A stretch of DNA of 64,000 bases from Rhodanobacter sp. T12-5 (GCF_008329435.1 NZ_NPKN01000007.1:124001-188000); one strand, 5' to 3'. Positions 34,817 to 44,450 are shown, numbered from the stretch's first letter. The notes: generated by a model not told the origin, from the letters alone. Translations and numbers: made by a program.

Positions 34817-35053
34817 ATGCAAACCATCGATTTTGAACTGGAAGGCGTCTACGTCGAACTCAACATGCTGCTCAAGCTGACCGGCCTGTGCGACAGCGGC
34901 GGTGCCGGCAAGGCGATCGTCGCGACCGGCGCGGTCAAGGTCGACGGTGCCATCGAATTGCGCAAGACCTGCAAGATCCACGCAGGCCAGGTCGTCGTCA
35001 TCGACGACGTGGAAATCCATGTGCTGGCCGACCCCGAGGAAAGCGAGAAGTGA
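34817..35053 (+). CDS. RNA-binding S4-domain protein, YbcJ-like
   Basis: A 78-residue single S4 domain: 'YVELNMLLKLTGLCDSGGAGKAIVATGAVKVDG' contains the diagnostic helix-loop 'GGAGKAIVATGAVKVDG'-type motif and the protein ends with 'VVVIDDVEIHV'. Such YbcJ/YaaA-like proteins bind structured RNA, but their targets are not known. It starts 22 nt after the barstar stop and may share the transcript. A 21-bp inverted repeat follows at 35059. Confidence 0.88.
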   Translation: MQTIDFELEGVYVELNMLLKLTGLCDSGGAGKAIVATGAVKVDGAIELRKTCKIHAGQVVVIDDVEIHVLADPEESEK

Positions 35054-35058
35054 GGGAA

Positions 35059-35121
35059 GAGGAGTGAGGAGTGAGAGAAAGCGGCGTCAGGACAATACCC
35101 TTCTCTCACTCCTCACTCCTC
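35059..35121. repeat. 21-bp perfect inverted repeat built from heptamers
   Basis: The arm 35059-35079 (GAGGAGTGAGGAGTGAGAG, then AA) is perfectly complementary to 35101-35121, with a 21-nt loop. Each arm is made of 7-bp units (GAGGAGT, GAGGAGT) and more CTCACTC-like units follow to about 35137. It lies between the convergent S4 and NAT genes and may act as a bidirectional terminator, although no T-run follows. Confidence 0.8.
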
Positions 35122-35126
35122 TCCAC

Positions 35127-35951
35127 TCACTCCTCTCCATCAGGCAACTCACCCAGACGCCGGTCCAGCATGGCAGTACCGGGCAGGCGCAAGCCGAATT
35201 CCCGCTCCAGCACGTGGCGTATTTCCGTCGCATCGCGCAGCTGCCGACGCTCGGGCTCGGATTCGGGGCGGCGCACGGTGAACTCGCGGTTGCGCAAACT
35301 CAGGCGGCGATCGGACAGCGTGCGTGCCACGCTCAGGTTGTTGACGAAGTTCGATTCCGGATGCGTCGATACATAGTGGTTGGCCACGACGTAATCGATC
35401 AACGGCACCGGCCGCAGATCGAAGTGATAGAGCGAAAGCCACTGCCCGTGCACCAGCGACTGCATGCGCCAACGGCCGTCCTCGTGCTGCAGACGAAACG
35501 GCTCCAGCGGCGTCGGCTGCTCGATATCGGGCTGCAGGCGCAGCGCGCCGGACGGCGTCTGCACGCCAAAGCCCACGTCCACCAGCCAGCTCTCGCCGGC
35601 CAGCTCGACCCGCACCAGCATGTGGGACTGCGGGGTGACGGCGTCGTCCGGCCGCGTCCACACCACACGGGCGATCAACCCCGACACCTCGAAACCGATC
35701 GCGCGCAAAGCAGCTACGAGCAACAGGTTCTGCTCGAAGCAATAGCCGCCGCGACCGTCGAACACCAGCTTTCGCTCCAGCGCAGGCAGCGCCAGATCCA
35801 CCGGCAGGCCGAGCAGCGGATTGAGGTTTTCGAACGGAATCGCCGCCACATGCGCCGCGATGATGGCCTGCAGCGTTGCCAGGTTGGGCGCGGCGGCGGC
35901 ACGCATGCCGATGCGCTGCAGATACGCGTCCAGGTCGATGGCGTCGTGCAT
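35127..35951 (-). CDS. Arylamine N-acetyltransferase
   Basis: A 274-residue NAT that moves acetyl from acetyl-CoA to aromatic amines or hydrazines. The Cys-His-Asp triad is visible: Cys in 'GRGGYCFEQNLL', His in 'TPQSHMLVRV' and Asp in 'WLVDVGFGVQTP'. 'IPFENLNPLLG' is also typical. The start at 35951 (MHDAIDLDAYL) is the family N-terminus; the frame is open to 35996. It converges with the S4 gene and diverges from msrA. A role in detoxifying xenobiotics is the usual reading. Confidence 0.93.
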   Translation of the reverse strand: MHDAIDLDAYLQRIGMRAAAAPNLATLQAIIAAHVAAIPFENLNPLLGLPVDLALPALERKLVFDGRGGYCFEQNLLLVAALRAIGFEVSGLIARVVWTRPDDAVTPQSHMLVRVELAGESWLVDVGFGVQTPSGALRLQPDIEQPTPLEPFRLQHEDGRWRMQSLVHGQWLSLYHFDLRPVPLIDYVVANHYVSTHPESNFVNNLSVARTLSDRRLSLRNREFTVRRPESEPERRQLRDATEIRHVLEREFGLRLPGTAMLDRRLGELPDGEE

Positions 35952-36056
35952 GTTCAGTCCCGAGGAAAACCGGAGTCGATCATGGTAACCGGGCACCGAT
36001 GTCCAGCGAAGTAGAGGGTAACGGCCACTTTCGCCCGGCTATCCGCGAGGCATCCC

Positions 36057-36764
36057 ATGATCCGTCGTAGCGCCATTCATGCCATTCCGCTCGCGGCCCT
36101 GCTGATGCTGGCATTGAGCGCATGCCAGCCGGTGTCCGCTGCCAGCGATGTCGCCCTGCCCGCACCCGTCACGGATACTCCGAAAGCCGACGCACCCGGC
36201 GATCAGGTCGCCGTGCTCGCCGGCGGCTGCTTCTGGGGCATCGAGGCGGTGTTCGAGCACGTCAAGGGCGTGCGCAAAGTCGTCGCCGGTTACTCCGGCG
36301 GCAGCGCCGATACGGCCCACTATTTCGAGGTCGGCTCGGGCCGTACCGGCCATGCCGAGTCCGTGCAGGTGCACTTCGATCCGGCCCGGGTGAGCTATGG
36401 CCAGTTGCTGCAGGTGTTCTTCTCGGTCGCGCTCGATCCCACCGAACTGAACCGGCAGGGTCCGGACAGCGGCACGCAATACCGTTCGGTGATCTTCTAC
36501 GTCAACGACCGGCAGAAACAGGTCGCCAGCGCGTACATCGCGCAACTGACCGCAGCCAGATCCTTCCCTGCCCCGATCGTGACCCAGGTTGTGCCGCTGA
36601 AGGCGTTCTATCCGGCCGAGGCCTACCACCAGCATTATTTCCAGTTGCACCCGAACGATCCGTACATCGTCTACAACGACGCGCCGAAGGTGGCGCACTT
36701 GAAGCAGCTGTTTCCGGCGCTGTACCAGCCGGATCGGCAGGTGGTCGAGGTGCAGCTGCATTGA
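36057..36764 (+). CDS. msrA: Peptide-methionine (S)-S-oxide reductase, lipoprotein form
   Basis: A 235-residue MsrA that repairs oxidised methionine. The catalytic motif is 'LAGGCFWGIEAVFE' (Cys in GCFWG), with 'YSGGSADTAHYFEVGSGRTGHAESVQV'-type family sequence after it (seen as 'GSGRTGHAESV') and 'FYPAEAYHQHYF'. The N-terminus 'IPLAALLMLALSAC' is a signal peptide with lipobox LSAC, so this copy is an envelope lipoprotein that protects exported proteins. No recycling Cys-rich tail is obvious. Confidence 0.94.
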   Translation: MIRRSAIHAIPLAALLMLALSACQPVSAASDVALPAPVTDTPKADAPGDQVAVLAGGCFWGIEAVFEHVKGVRKVVAGYSGGSADTAHYFEVGSGRTGHAESVQVHFDPARVSYGQLLQVFFSVALDPTELNRQGPDSGTQYRSVIFYVNDRQKQVASAYIAQLTAARSFPAPIVTQVVPLKAFYPAEAYHQHYFQLHPNDPYIVYNDAPKVAHLKQLFPALYQPDRQVVEVQLH

Positions 36765-36878
36765 CGCAGGCGATGATTTGACCTTCGTGGCGGCATGCGG
36801 CCATCTTGCGTGAAGCGGCGCGGCCCCCATCTCGGGATTTCCGCGCCGCTGCGCCGATGACCTGACGACTCCCTTCAC

Positions 36879-38726
36879 GTGCCGCCGCACCATTCCCCTG
36901 AACCCGCCGAATCGGCCGGACTCACGCGCAGTTTCCTGGGTGTGTTCCGCTACAGCGGGCGTGCGATAGGACTGGTGTGGAGCACCAGCCACGCGCTGAC
37001 GATTTCGCTGGCCTCGCTGACCCTGATCGCCGGCCTGTTGCCGGCCGGCGTGGCGTATGTCGGCGCGCACATCGTCGACGCGGTGGTCGGTGCCAGCAAG
37101 GCGTGGGCCGCCAGCGGCCGGGCTCCATTGCGCCAAGTATTCGAATGGGTGGCGCTGGAAGGTGTGCTGGTGGCGGCGCTGGCCGGCACCCAGCGGGGGC
37201 TGTCGATGTGCCAGTCGCTGCTGCGCGCGCTGCTGGGCCAGCGCGTCAACGTGATGATCCTGGAGAAGGCGCTGACGCTGGAGCTGGCGCACTTCGAGGA
37301 TTCGGAGTTCTACGACAAGCTCACCCGTGCACGGCGCGAGGCATCGAGCCGGCCGCTGTCGCTGGTGACGCGCACGTTCGGCCTCGGCCAGAATGCGATC
37401 TCGCTGGTCAGCTACGGCACCTTGCTGTTCCAGTTTTCGCCGTGGGCGGTGGCGGTGCTGCTGCTGGCGGGTTTGCCGTCGTTCTTCGCCGAGACGAAAT
37501 TCTCCGGCGATGCGTTCCGGCTGTTTCGCTGGCGCTCGCCGGAAACGCGCATGCAGCTGTATCTGGAAACCGTGCTGGCGCGCGAGGACCACGCCAAGGA
37601 AGTGAAGCTGTTCGGCCTCGGCCCGCTGCTGCTGGGCCGCTACCGCGACATCTTCGACAAGCTCTACCGCGATGACCGCGACCTCACCGTCCGCCGCGAA
37701 GGCTGGGGTTTCGGGCTGGGCCTGCTCGGCACGCTCGCGCTTTACGGCGCGTATGCGTGGATCGCCGCCAGCACGGTGATCGCGCGCATCACCTTGGGCC
37801 AGATGACGATGTACCTGGCGCTGTTCCGCCAGGGCCAGTCGGCGGTGTCGGCGATGCTCTCGGCGATCGGCGGCATGTACGAGGACAACCTGTACCTGTC
37901 GACCCTGTACGAATACCTGGAGACCCCGGTGCCGCCCGCGACCGGCGTGGTGCAGCGCGGCGCGCAGCCCGACGACGGCATCCGTTTCGAGCAGGTCAGC
38001 TTCACCTATCCCGGCGCCGGCGAACCGGCATTGCAAGGCATCGACCTGCATATCCGCCCCGGCGAATCGCTGGCCCTGGTCGGCCAGAATGGTTCCGGCA
38101 AGACCACCCTGATCAAGCTGCTGACCCGGTTGTACACGCCGGACAGCGGTCGCATCCTGCTCGACGGCACCGACCTGCGCGAGTGGGACGAGGGCGTACT
38201 GCTGCAGCGCATCGGGGTGATCTTCCAGGACTTCGCGCGCTACCAGATGCGCGTGGGCGAAAACGTCGGCGCCGGCGACGTCAGCCACTTCGAGGACGAA
38301 GCGCGCTGGCGCGAAGCCAGCGACAAGGGCATGGCCAGCGACTTCATCGACAGCCTGCCGGCCGGATTCCAGACCCCGCTCGGCAAGTGGTTCAACGACG
38401 GCCGCGAACTGTCCGGCGGCCAGTGGCAGAAGATCGCGCTGGCGCGTGCCTTCATGCGCTCGCGCGCCGACATCCTGGTGCTGGACGAACCCACCGCCGC
38501 CATGGACGCGCAAGCCGAAGCCACCATTTTCGAACGCTTCCGCGAACTGGCCGGCGGCCGCATCGCCATCCTCATCTCGCACCGCTTCTCCACCGTGCGC
38601 ATGGCCGACCAGATCATCGTGATCCAGGACGGCCGCATCGTCGAAAACGGCAGCCACGAGCAGTTGATGGCCCAGGCTGGCCACTATGCACACCTGTTCT
38701 CGCTGCAGGCGCAAGGTTATCGGTGA
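36879..38726 (+). CDS. ABC exporter, fused permease and ATPase
   Basis: A 615-residue half-size ABC exporter, with a GTG start after a short gap. The membrane domain occupies about residues 30-330. The ATPase domain has Walker A 'GQNGSGKTT', Q-loop 'VIFQDFARYQ', signature LSGGQWQK, Walker B 'ILVLDEPTAAMDA' and H-loop 'LISHRFSTVRMAD'. The LSGGQWQK variant and general sequence are those of peptide/bacteriocin-type or unknown exporters, distinct from the protein at 20735-22579. No precursor peptide gene is visible nearby. Confidence 0.9.
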   Translation: MPPHHSPEPAESAGLTRSFLGVFRYSGRAIGLVWSTSHALTISLASLTLIAGLLPAGVAYVGAHIVDAVVGASKAWAASGRAPLRQVFEWVALEGVLVAALAGTQRGLSMCQSLLRALLGQRVNVMILEKALTLELAHFEDSEFYDKLTRARREASSRPLSLVTRTFGLGQNAISLVSYGTLLFQFSPWAVAVLLLAGLPSFFAETKFSGDAFRLFRWRSPETRMQLYLETVLAREDHAKEVKLFGLGPLLLGRYRDIFDKLYRDDRDLTVRREGWGFGLGLLGTLALYGAYAWIAASTVIARITLGQMTMYLALFRQGQSAVSAMLSAIGGMYEDNLYLSTLYEYLETPVPPATGVVQRGAQPDDGIRFEQVSFTYPGAGEPALQGIDLHIRPGESLALVGQNGSGKTTLIKLLTRLYTPDSGRILLDGTDLREWDEGVLLQRIGVIFQDFARYQMRVGENVGAGDVSHFEDEARWREASDKGMASDFIDSLPAGFQTPLGKWFNDGRELSGGQWQKIALARAFMRSRADILVLDEPTAAMDAQAEATIFERFRELAGGRIAILISHRFSTVRMADQIIVIQDGRIVENGSHEQLMAQAGHYAHLFSLQAQGYR

Positions 38727-38834
38727 AGCGTCGACGCAGTTGAGTGTCAGCCGAACAACACCATCAGCATCCAGCTTGACCATCGCCGCCCGCGCCCCCC
38801 ATGCTTTGCGTCTTGTCTCGATCGAAACATCCGC

Positions 38835-40724
38835 ATGAGCAGTCGCTACAACGCCGCCGATATTGAAGTCCTGTCCGGCCTGGATCCGGTCAAACGCCGC
38901 CCCGGCATGTATACCGACACCAGTCGCCCGAACCACTTGGTGCAGGAGGTGGTGGACAACTCGGTGGACGAGGCGCTGGCCGGCCACGCGAGTTCGATCG
39001 AGGTGGTGCTGCACACCGACGGCTCGGTGTCGGTGAGCGACGATGGCCGCGGCATGCCGGTGGACATCCACCCCGAGGAAGGCGTGTCCGGCGTCGAGCT
39101 GATCATGACCCGGCTGCACGCGGGCGGTAAGTTCAGCGGCAAGAACTACAGCTTCTCCGGCGGCCTTCATGGCGTGGGCGTGTCGGTGGTCAACGCCTTG
39201 TCCGATCGCGTCGAGGTGACGATTCGTCGCGACGGTTCGGAATACGCGATGGCTTTCGAGCACGGCGACAAGGTCAGCCCGCTGGAAGTTGTCGGCACGG
39301 TCGGCAAGAAGCGCACCGGCACCACCCTGCACTTCTGGCCCGAGGCGAAATACTTCGACTCACCGAAAATCTCGCTGGGCAAGCTCAAGCACCTGCTGCG
39401 TGCCAAGGCGGTGCTGTGCGCCGGGCTCAACATGAAGCTGACCGACGAGGCCAGCGGCGAAATCGTCGAGTGGCATTACGAAGATGGCCTGCGCGACTAC
39501 CTGCGCGGCGAACTCGAAGGCAATGAAGCCTTGCCGAACGACTTGTTCGTGCACCAGATGGCACGCGACGCCGAAGGCATGGAAGTCGCGCTGGCCTGGT
39601 TGCCCGAAGGCGAACTGGTGCAGGAAAGCTACGTCAACCTGATTCCCACCGCGCAGGGCGGCACCCATGTCAACGGCCTGCGCACCGGCCTGACCACGGC
39701 GATCCGCGAGTTCTGCGACATCCGCAACCTGCTGCCACGCGGCGTGAAGCTGGCGCCGGAAGATGTCTGGGAGCGCCTGTCGTTCGTGCTGTCCGCACGC
39801 CTGCAGGATCCGCAGTTCGCCGGCCAGACCAAGGAGCGACTGTCCTCGCGCCAGGCTGCGGGCATGATCGAGAACGTCATCCACGACGCCTTCAGCCTGT
39901 GGCTGAACCAGAACGTGGACACCGGCGAGCGCATCGCCCAGCTGGCGATCGAGCGCGCCAGCGCACGTCTGAAAGCGGCCAAGCAGATCGTGCGCAAGAA
40001 GATCACCCAGGGTCCGCAGTTGCCCGGCAAGCTGGCCGACTGCACCGCCACCGACCTCACCCGCACCGAACTGTTCCTGGTCGAAGGCGATTCCGCCGGC
40101 GGCAGCGCCAAGCAGGCGCGCGACAAGGAATTCCAGGCGATCCTGCCGCTGCGCGGCAAGATCCTCAACACCTGGGAAGTGGAGTCCACCTCGGTGCTGG
40201 CTTCCGAGGAAGTGCACAACCTTGCCGTCGCGATCGGCTGCGACCCGGGCAAGGACGATCTTTCCGGCCTGCGCTACGGCAAGGTGATCATTCTCGCCGA
40301 TGCCGACTCCGATGGCCTGCACATCGCGACCTTGCTGGCCGCACTGTTCCTGCGCCATTTCCCGAAGCTGGTCAGCGAAGGCCACGTATTTGTTGCAATG
40401 CCGCCGCTGTTCCGCGTCGACGTCGGCAAGCAGGTGTTCTACTGCCTCGACGAAGGCGAGAAGGAAGCGATGCTGCAGCGGATCGAGCGCGAGAAGATGA
40501 AGGGCGCGATCAGCACCACCCGCTTCAAGGGCTTGGGCGAAATGAACCCGCCACAGCTGCGCGAATCCACCATCCATCCTGATACGCGCCGGCTGGTGCA
40601 GCTGACCATCGGCGACGACGACGGCACCAGCAAGTTGATGGACATGCTGCTGGCGAAGAAGCGTGCCGGCGATCGCAAGGCGTGGCTGGAAGAGAAAGGC
40701 GACCTCGCCACACTCGAGGTCTGA
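38835..40724 (+). CDS. parE: DNA topoisomerase IV subunit B
   Basis: ParE is the ATPase subunit of topoisomerase IV, which decatenates daughter chromosomes. The 629-residue protein begins 'MSSRYNAADIEVLSGLDPV' and shows the GHKL ATP site ('VVDNSVDEALAGHA', 'SGGLHGVGVSVVNAL'), the Toprim acid motif EGDSAGGSAKQ with 'PLRGKILNTWEV', and DADSDG in 'ILADADSDGLHIATL'. Length and the short C-terminus fit ParE rather than GyrB. parC is not in the window. It is transcribed alone. Confidence 0.97.
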   Translation: MSSRYNAADIEVLSGLDPVKRRPGMYTDTSRPNHLVQEVVDNSVDEALAGHASSIEVVLHTDGSVSVSDDGRGMPVDIHPEEGVSGVELIMTRLHAGGKFSGKNYSFSGGLHGVGVSVVNALSDRVEVTIRRDGSEYAMAFEHGDKVSPLEVVGTVGKKRTGTTLHFWPEAKYFDSPKISLGKLKHLLRAKAVLCAGLNMKLTDEASGEIVEWHYEDGLRDYLRGELEGNEALPNDLFVHQMARDAEGMEVALAWLPEGELVQESYVNLIPTAQGGTHVNGLRTGLTTAIREFCDIRNLLPRGVKLAPEDVWERLSFVLSARLQDPQFAGQTKERLSSRQAAGMIENVIHDAFSLWLNQNVDTGERIAQLAIERASARLKAAKQIVRKKITQGPQLPGKLADCTATDLTRTELFLVEGDSAGGSAKQARDKEFQAILPLRGKILNTWEVESTSVLASEEVHNLAVAIGCDPGKDDLSGLRYGKVIILADADSDGLHIATLLAALFLRHFPKLVSEGHVFVAMPPLFRVDVGKQVFYCLDEGEKEAMLQRIEREKMKGAISTTRFKGLGEMNPPQLRESTIHPDTRRLVQLTIGDDDGTSKLMDMLLAKKRAGDRKAWLEEKGDLATLEV

Positions 40725-40852
40725 ACGTCGAGCGTCTTTGACCTGACGTCACTGCACTGAATGCCAGGCGGCTCCGATGCATCCGTTCCGATGCAAGCTG
40801 CGTATCTCCAGTTGCTTCCAATCCGCGAAGCGGAAAAACCTGGAGAACATTC

Positions 40853-41446
40853 ATGAAGACCCTTTCCCGCATGCGCGCCCTGGCCGTCGGCCTTTCCATG
40901 GCATTGACCACCGCTGCCATGGTGCCGATGGCCGTGGCCGGCCAGATGGAGTCGATGAGCATGCAGAAGACCGTGATGGTTGGCGGCGCCGCCATGTATC
41001 CCACGAAGAACATCATCGAGAACGCGGTGAACTCGAAGGATCACACCACCCTGGTCGCCGCGGTGAAGGCCGCCGGCCTGGTCGAGACGCTCGAAGGCGC
41101 AGGCCCGTTCACCGTGTTCGCGCCCACCAACGAGGCGTTCGCTGCCCTGCCCGCCGGCACCGTGGACAATCTGCTGAAGCCGGAAAACAAGGCCACGCTG
41201 ACCAAGATCCTCACCTATCACGTGGTACCGGGCAAATACACCGCGCACGACCTGGCCAAGCTGGCCAAGGCCCATGGCGGCAAGACGATGCTGAAGACGG
41301 TCGAGGGCGAGTCGATCACCGTCGCCGGCAAGAACGGCAAGTGGACCGTCACCGATGCCAAGGGCAATGTCGCCAACATCACGATCGCCGACGTCACCCA
41401 GTCCAACGGCGAGATCTTCGTGATCGACAAGGTGCTGATGCCGTAA
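40853..41446 (+). CDS. Secreted fasciclin-domain protein
   Basis: A 197-residue protein with a signal peptide ('[22 protein letters not shown]') and one FAS1 domain ('[32 protein letters not shown]' in the usual order, seen as '[17 protein letters not shown]' and '[12 protein letters not shown]'). FAS1 proteins are extracellular adhesion or envelope modules; the role here is unknown. A GGAGA ribosome site lies upstream of the ATG. A long hairpin terminator follows at 41463. Confidence 0.92.
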   Translation: MKTLSRMRALAVGLSMALTTAAMVPMAVAGQMESMSMQKTVMVGGAAMYPTKNIIENAVNSKDHTTLVAAVKAAGLVETLEGAGPFTVFAPTNEAFAALPAGTVDNLLKPENKATLTKILTYHVVPGKYTAHDLAKLAKAHGGKTMLKTVEGESITVAGKNGKWTVTDAKGNVANITIADVTQSNGEIFVIDKVLMP

Positions 41447-41462
41447 CAACGAAGTTGCCGTC

Positions 41463-41510
41463 GTCACAAAACGAAGCCTCCCGGGTCGCCCGGGCGGCTT
41501 CATTTGTGAC
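41463..41510 (+). terminator. Long hairpin after the fasciclin gene
   Basis: GTCACAAA (41463-41470) pairs with TTTGTGAC (41503-41510) and inside it GAAGCC...CCCGGG pairs with CCCGGG...GGCTTC, around a TCG loop. The composite stem lies 17 nt after the fasciclin stop codon and ends before the next gene. Confidence 0.7.
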
Positions 41511-41555
41511 GATGGTGGCGCTATGGTGCGAGCTGGTTTCCCGCGAGCATTGCGC

Positions 41556-42077
41556 ATGGCCCTGTTGCCGCCCCTCGATCTTCAGCGCTGGATCGACGAA
41601 CACCGCCACCTGCTGAAACCGCCGGTGGGCAACAAGTGCATCGTCGACGGCGACTTCATCATCATGATCGTCGGCGGCCCGAATGCGCGCACCGACTACC
41701 ACTACGACGAAGGCCCCGAATTCTTCTACCAGATCGAGGGCGAGATGGTGCTGAAGGTGCAGGACGAGGACCAGGCGCGCGACATCCCGATCCGCGCCGG
41801 CGAGATGTTCTACCTGCCGCCGCGCGTGCCGCATTCGCCGCAACGCATGCCGGCATCGATCGGACTGGTGATCGAACGCCGCCGCGTCGCCGGCGAGCGG
41901 GACGGCCTGCTGTGGTTCTGCGAGCAGTGCAACCACCAGCTGTACGAGGAGTATTTCACCCTCGACAGCATCGAACACGATTTCCCGCCGGTGTTCGACC
42001 GTTTCTACGGCTCGCGCGAAGCGCGCACCTGCGACGCTTGCGGCCATCTCAATCCCGCGCCGGACAAATACGCGTAA
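41556..42077 (+). CDS. nbaC: 3-hydroxyanthranilate 3,4-dioxygenase
   Basis: A 173-residue bicupin-type Fe(II) enzyme that opens the ring of 3-hydroxyanthranilate, a step in kynurenine breakdown and in NAD synthesis from tryptophan. '[22 protein letters not shown]' (parts: [18 protein letters not shown]) and '[12 protein letters not shown]' carry the metal ligands. The C-terminus has two CxxC pairs (CEQC, CDAC), the rubredoxin-like iron site of bacterial HAAO. No other kynurenine gene is in the window. The ATG at 41556 fits the family start. Confidence 0.93.
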   Translation: MALLPPLDLQRWIDEHRHLLKPPVGNKCIVDGDFIIMIVGGPNARTDYHYDEGPEFFYQIEGEMVLKVQDEDQARDIPIRAGEMFYLPPRVPHSPQRMPASIGLVIERRRVAGERDGLLWFCEQCNHQLYEEYFTLDSIEHDFPPVFDRFYGSREARTCDACGHLNPAPDKYA

Positions 42078-42110
42078 GGCGGGCACCGCCCGCCGGCTTC
42101 CGGCACCGCC

Positions 42111-42668
42111 CTACGATGCAATCCCAAGCCACTTGCGCGCCATGCGCCGCAGCGAGGCATCGAGGCTGTCATCGGCAGCGACATCCCTCACCGACCGCCA
42201 CGCCAGCGCGCGGGATTCCTGGTTGATCGTGAAGCGTTCGTCCGCGCCGGCACGCACCACGTAGCGTACGTCGTAATGCCAATGCTCGGGCTCGCGTACA
42301 CGGGCCGGTATACGATGTCGATCGATATCGAAGATGCCGTCTTCGATATGCAAGCCAGCCACGCCGGTTTCCTCCTGTGCTTCGCGCAATGCGACGCGGG
42401 CAAGGTCGGTGTCGCCGTCGGCATGGCCGCCCGGCTGCAACCACTTGTCCAGTTTGCGGTGGTGCATCAGCAACACGCGCAAGCCATCGGCGCTGACCAG
42501 CCAGCACGAACCGGTGAAGTGCCCCGCCGCATTGGTGCGCTCGAAAGCATTCGCCTGCGTATGCAGAAATTTCCCGAACAACGCGACCGCCTCCGACTCA
42601 CCGTGCCATTGGTCACGGTAGCGCCGGAGTGCGTGGATCATGGAGGAGGCTGGCTGCTGCATGGACAT
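42111..42668 (-). CDS. Nudix hydrolase
   Basis: A 185-residue Nudix protein. The Nudix box reads 'GGHADGDTDLARVALREAQEETG': the REAQEETG half is canonical but the first Glu of GX5E is replaced by Thr, a change seen in some subfamilies. It hydrolyses a nucleoside-diphosphate-linked substrate; which one is not clear. Starts at 42668, 42662 and 42695 are all possible, without a clear ribosome site. It diverges from the APC permease gene. Confidence 0.85.
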   Translation of the reverse strand: MSMQQPASSMIHALRRYRDQWHGESEAVALFGKFLHTQANAFERTNAAGHFTGSCWLVSADGLRVLLMHHRKLDKWLQPGGHADGDTDLARVALREAQEETGVAGLHIEDGIFDIDRHRIPARVREPEHWHYDVRYVVRAGADERFTINQESRALAWRSVRDVAADDSLDASLRRMARKWLGIAS

Positions 42669-42827
42669 CCGTTTGTGTGGTTTGAAACTCGTCACGACAT
42701 GTTTCGCTGCAACATGAACGAAGCTTGTGCATCATCTATTGCTGGGCTATGTTGGCCCGCCATTGCCCACCCATTGCAGCCATCCGCCGCAGAGCGGACG
42801 CGGGCAAAATTACCTGAGGGGAACTTG

Positions 42828-44357
42828 ATGATAAAAGGTCTATTTGCCACTCACGCGATCGAGGCGATGCCTCGCGTGGATGCCGGCGAACCCGTCGAGG
42901 GTGGTGCGCAGGGAGAGATCACTCTCAAGCGCGTGCTGACCGCACGTCATCTGGTGATGCTTGGCATCGGCGCCGTGATCGGTGCCGGCATCTTCGCGAT
43001 CACAGGAACCGCAGCCGCGCAATTCGCCGGCCCTGCATTGATCCTGAGCTTCCTTATCGCCGCTTTCGCCTGCGGCCTGGCCGGCATGTGCTACGCGGAG
43101 TTCGCCGCGATGCTGCCGGTGTCCGGCAGCGCCTACTCCTATTCCTATGCCACGCTGGGTGAAGTGGTGGCCTGGTTCGTCGGCTGGGCGCTGGTACTCG
43201 AATATTTGTTCGCCGCTTCGACTGTAGCGGTGGCCTGGTCCGGCTACTTCGGCGAAATGCTGCGCATGCTCAGTTCGATGACGGGGCTGAACTTCAACCT
43301 GCCAGCGGCGCTTTCCTCGGCTCCGCTCACTTTTGCCGAAGGTGGCCACAAGCTGGTCTTCACCGGTGCCTTGATCAACCTTCCCGCGATCCTGATCGTC
43401 GGCGCGATCAGCTGGCTGTGCTATCTCGGCATCACGCAGTCGGCCACGGTCAACGCGATCATCGTGGCGATCAAGGTGACCGTGATCGTGCTGTTCCTGA
43501 TCGTGATGTTCAACTACGTCCACCCCGAACTCTGGCACCCGTTCATTCCCGCGAACGAAGGCGGCTCGAAGTTCGGCTGGAGCGGCATCTATCGTGGCGC
43601 CACGCTGGTGTTCTTTGCCTACATCGGTTTCGACGCGGTCTCCACCGCCGCCGGCGAAGCCAAAAATCCGCAGCGCGACATGCCGATCGGCATTCTCGGC
43701 TCGCTGCTGATCTGCACCGTGCTGTACATCGCCATGGCTGCGGTGATGACCGGTACCACGCCGTTCCGCATGCTCAATACGCCCGAGCCGGTCGCTACCG
43801 CGATCAACTACGTGCTCGGCACCGTCACCCCGGGCAGCGCCTCCAGCTATCTGCTGGGCGCCTTGAAGATCCTGGTGGTATTCGCCGCACTGGCGGGCTT
43901 GAGCTCGGTGGTGCTGGTGATGCTGATGGGCCAGCCGCGCATTTTCTATGCGATGTCGCGCGACGGCTTGTTGCCGCCAGCACTGGGACGCCTGCACCCG
44001 AAGCACCGCACGCCGTACGTCGGCACCATCCTGGTTGGGGTGATCGCCTGCATCCTTGCCGGCCTGTTCCCGGTGGACGTGCTCGGCGACCTGGTCTCGA
44101 TGGGTACCTTGCTGGCCTTCGCCACGGTTTGCATCGGGGTGCTGGTGCTTCGTTATACCCGGCCGGAACTGCCGCGCGCCTTCCGCGTGCCGTTTGTCTG
44201 GTTCGTTTCCCTGGTTGGCGCAGCGGCCTGCTTGTTCCTGTTCTGGCAGGCTTTCGTGGTGCGCTGGCCCCTGCTGGTCAGCTGGATCGTGATCGGTTTC
44301 CTGATCTACGGCTTCTACGGCTACCGACACAGCAAGTTGCGCCAGAACGCTCACTGA
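42828..44357 (+). CDS. APC-superfamily amino-acid permease (first of a pair)
   Basis: A 509-residue transporter of the cationic-amino-acid (CAT/YfnA-like) type, with about 12 to 14 membrane helices. 'LGIGAVIGAGIFAITGTAAA' holds the substrate-binding GXG(I/V) helix-break of the first helix, and 'FFAYIGFDAVSTAAGEAKNP' is the sixth-helix signature. The ATG at 42828 follows GAGGGG by a proper distance. The next gene is a diverged paralogue, so this is a tandem pair; a hairpin lies between them. Confidence 0.93.
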   Translation: MIKGLFATHAIEAMPRVDAGEPVEGGAQGEITLKRVLTARHLVMLGIGAVIGAGIFAITGTAAAQFAGPALILSFLIAAFACGLAGMCYAEFAAMLPVSGSAYSYSYATLGEVVAWFVGWALVLEYLFAASTVAVAWSGYFGEMLRMLSSMTGLNFNLPAALSSAPLTFAEGGHKLVFTGALINLPAILIVGAISWLCYLGITQSATVNAIIVAIKVTVIVLFLIVMFNYVHPELWHPFIPANEGGSKFGWSGIYRGATLVFFAYIGFDAVSTAAGEAKNPQRDMPIGILGSLLICTVLYIAMAAVMTGTTPFRMLNTPEPVATAINYVLGTVTPGSASSYLLGALKILVVFAALAGLSSVVLVMLMGQPRIFYAMSRDGLLPPALGRLHPKHRTPYVGTILVGVIACILAGLFPVDVLGDLVSMGTLLAFATVCIGVLVLRYTRPELPRAFRVPFVWFVSLVGAAACLFLFWQAFVVRWPLLVSWIVIGFLIYGFYGYRHSKLRQNAH

Positions 44358-44362
44358 CAAGC

Positions 44363-44400
44363 GGCGACCGGTGCCCATGGCACCGGTCGCCTTGGCTTTG
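44363..44400 (+). terminator. Perfect hairpin between the two permease genes
   Basis: GGCGACCGGTGCC (44363-44375) and GGCACCGGTCGCC (44379-44391) form a 13-bp stem with a 3-nt CAT loop, followed by TTGGCTTTG. It starts 5 nt after the first permease stop and should end or weaken its transcript. Confidence 0.75.
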
Positions 44401-44450
44401 TGACGCGCCCCATTTCAGCTCGACGCTCCGTTTCCCCAAGACGATATCCC

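Noticed and set aside
36039..39332. 1097-codon open frame on the minus strand
   Set aside because: It lies antisense to msrA, the ABC exporter and parE, all with clear motifs; its product is His/Gln/Ala-rich low-complexity sequence, as expected for a shadow frame in GC-rich DNA.
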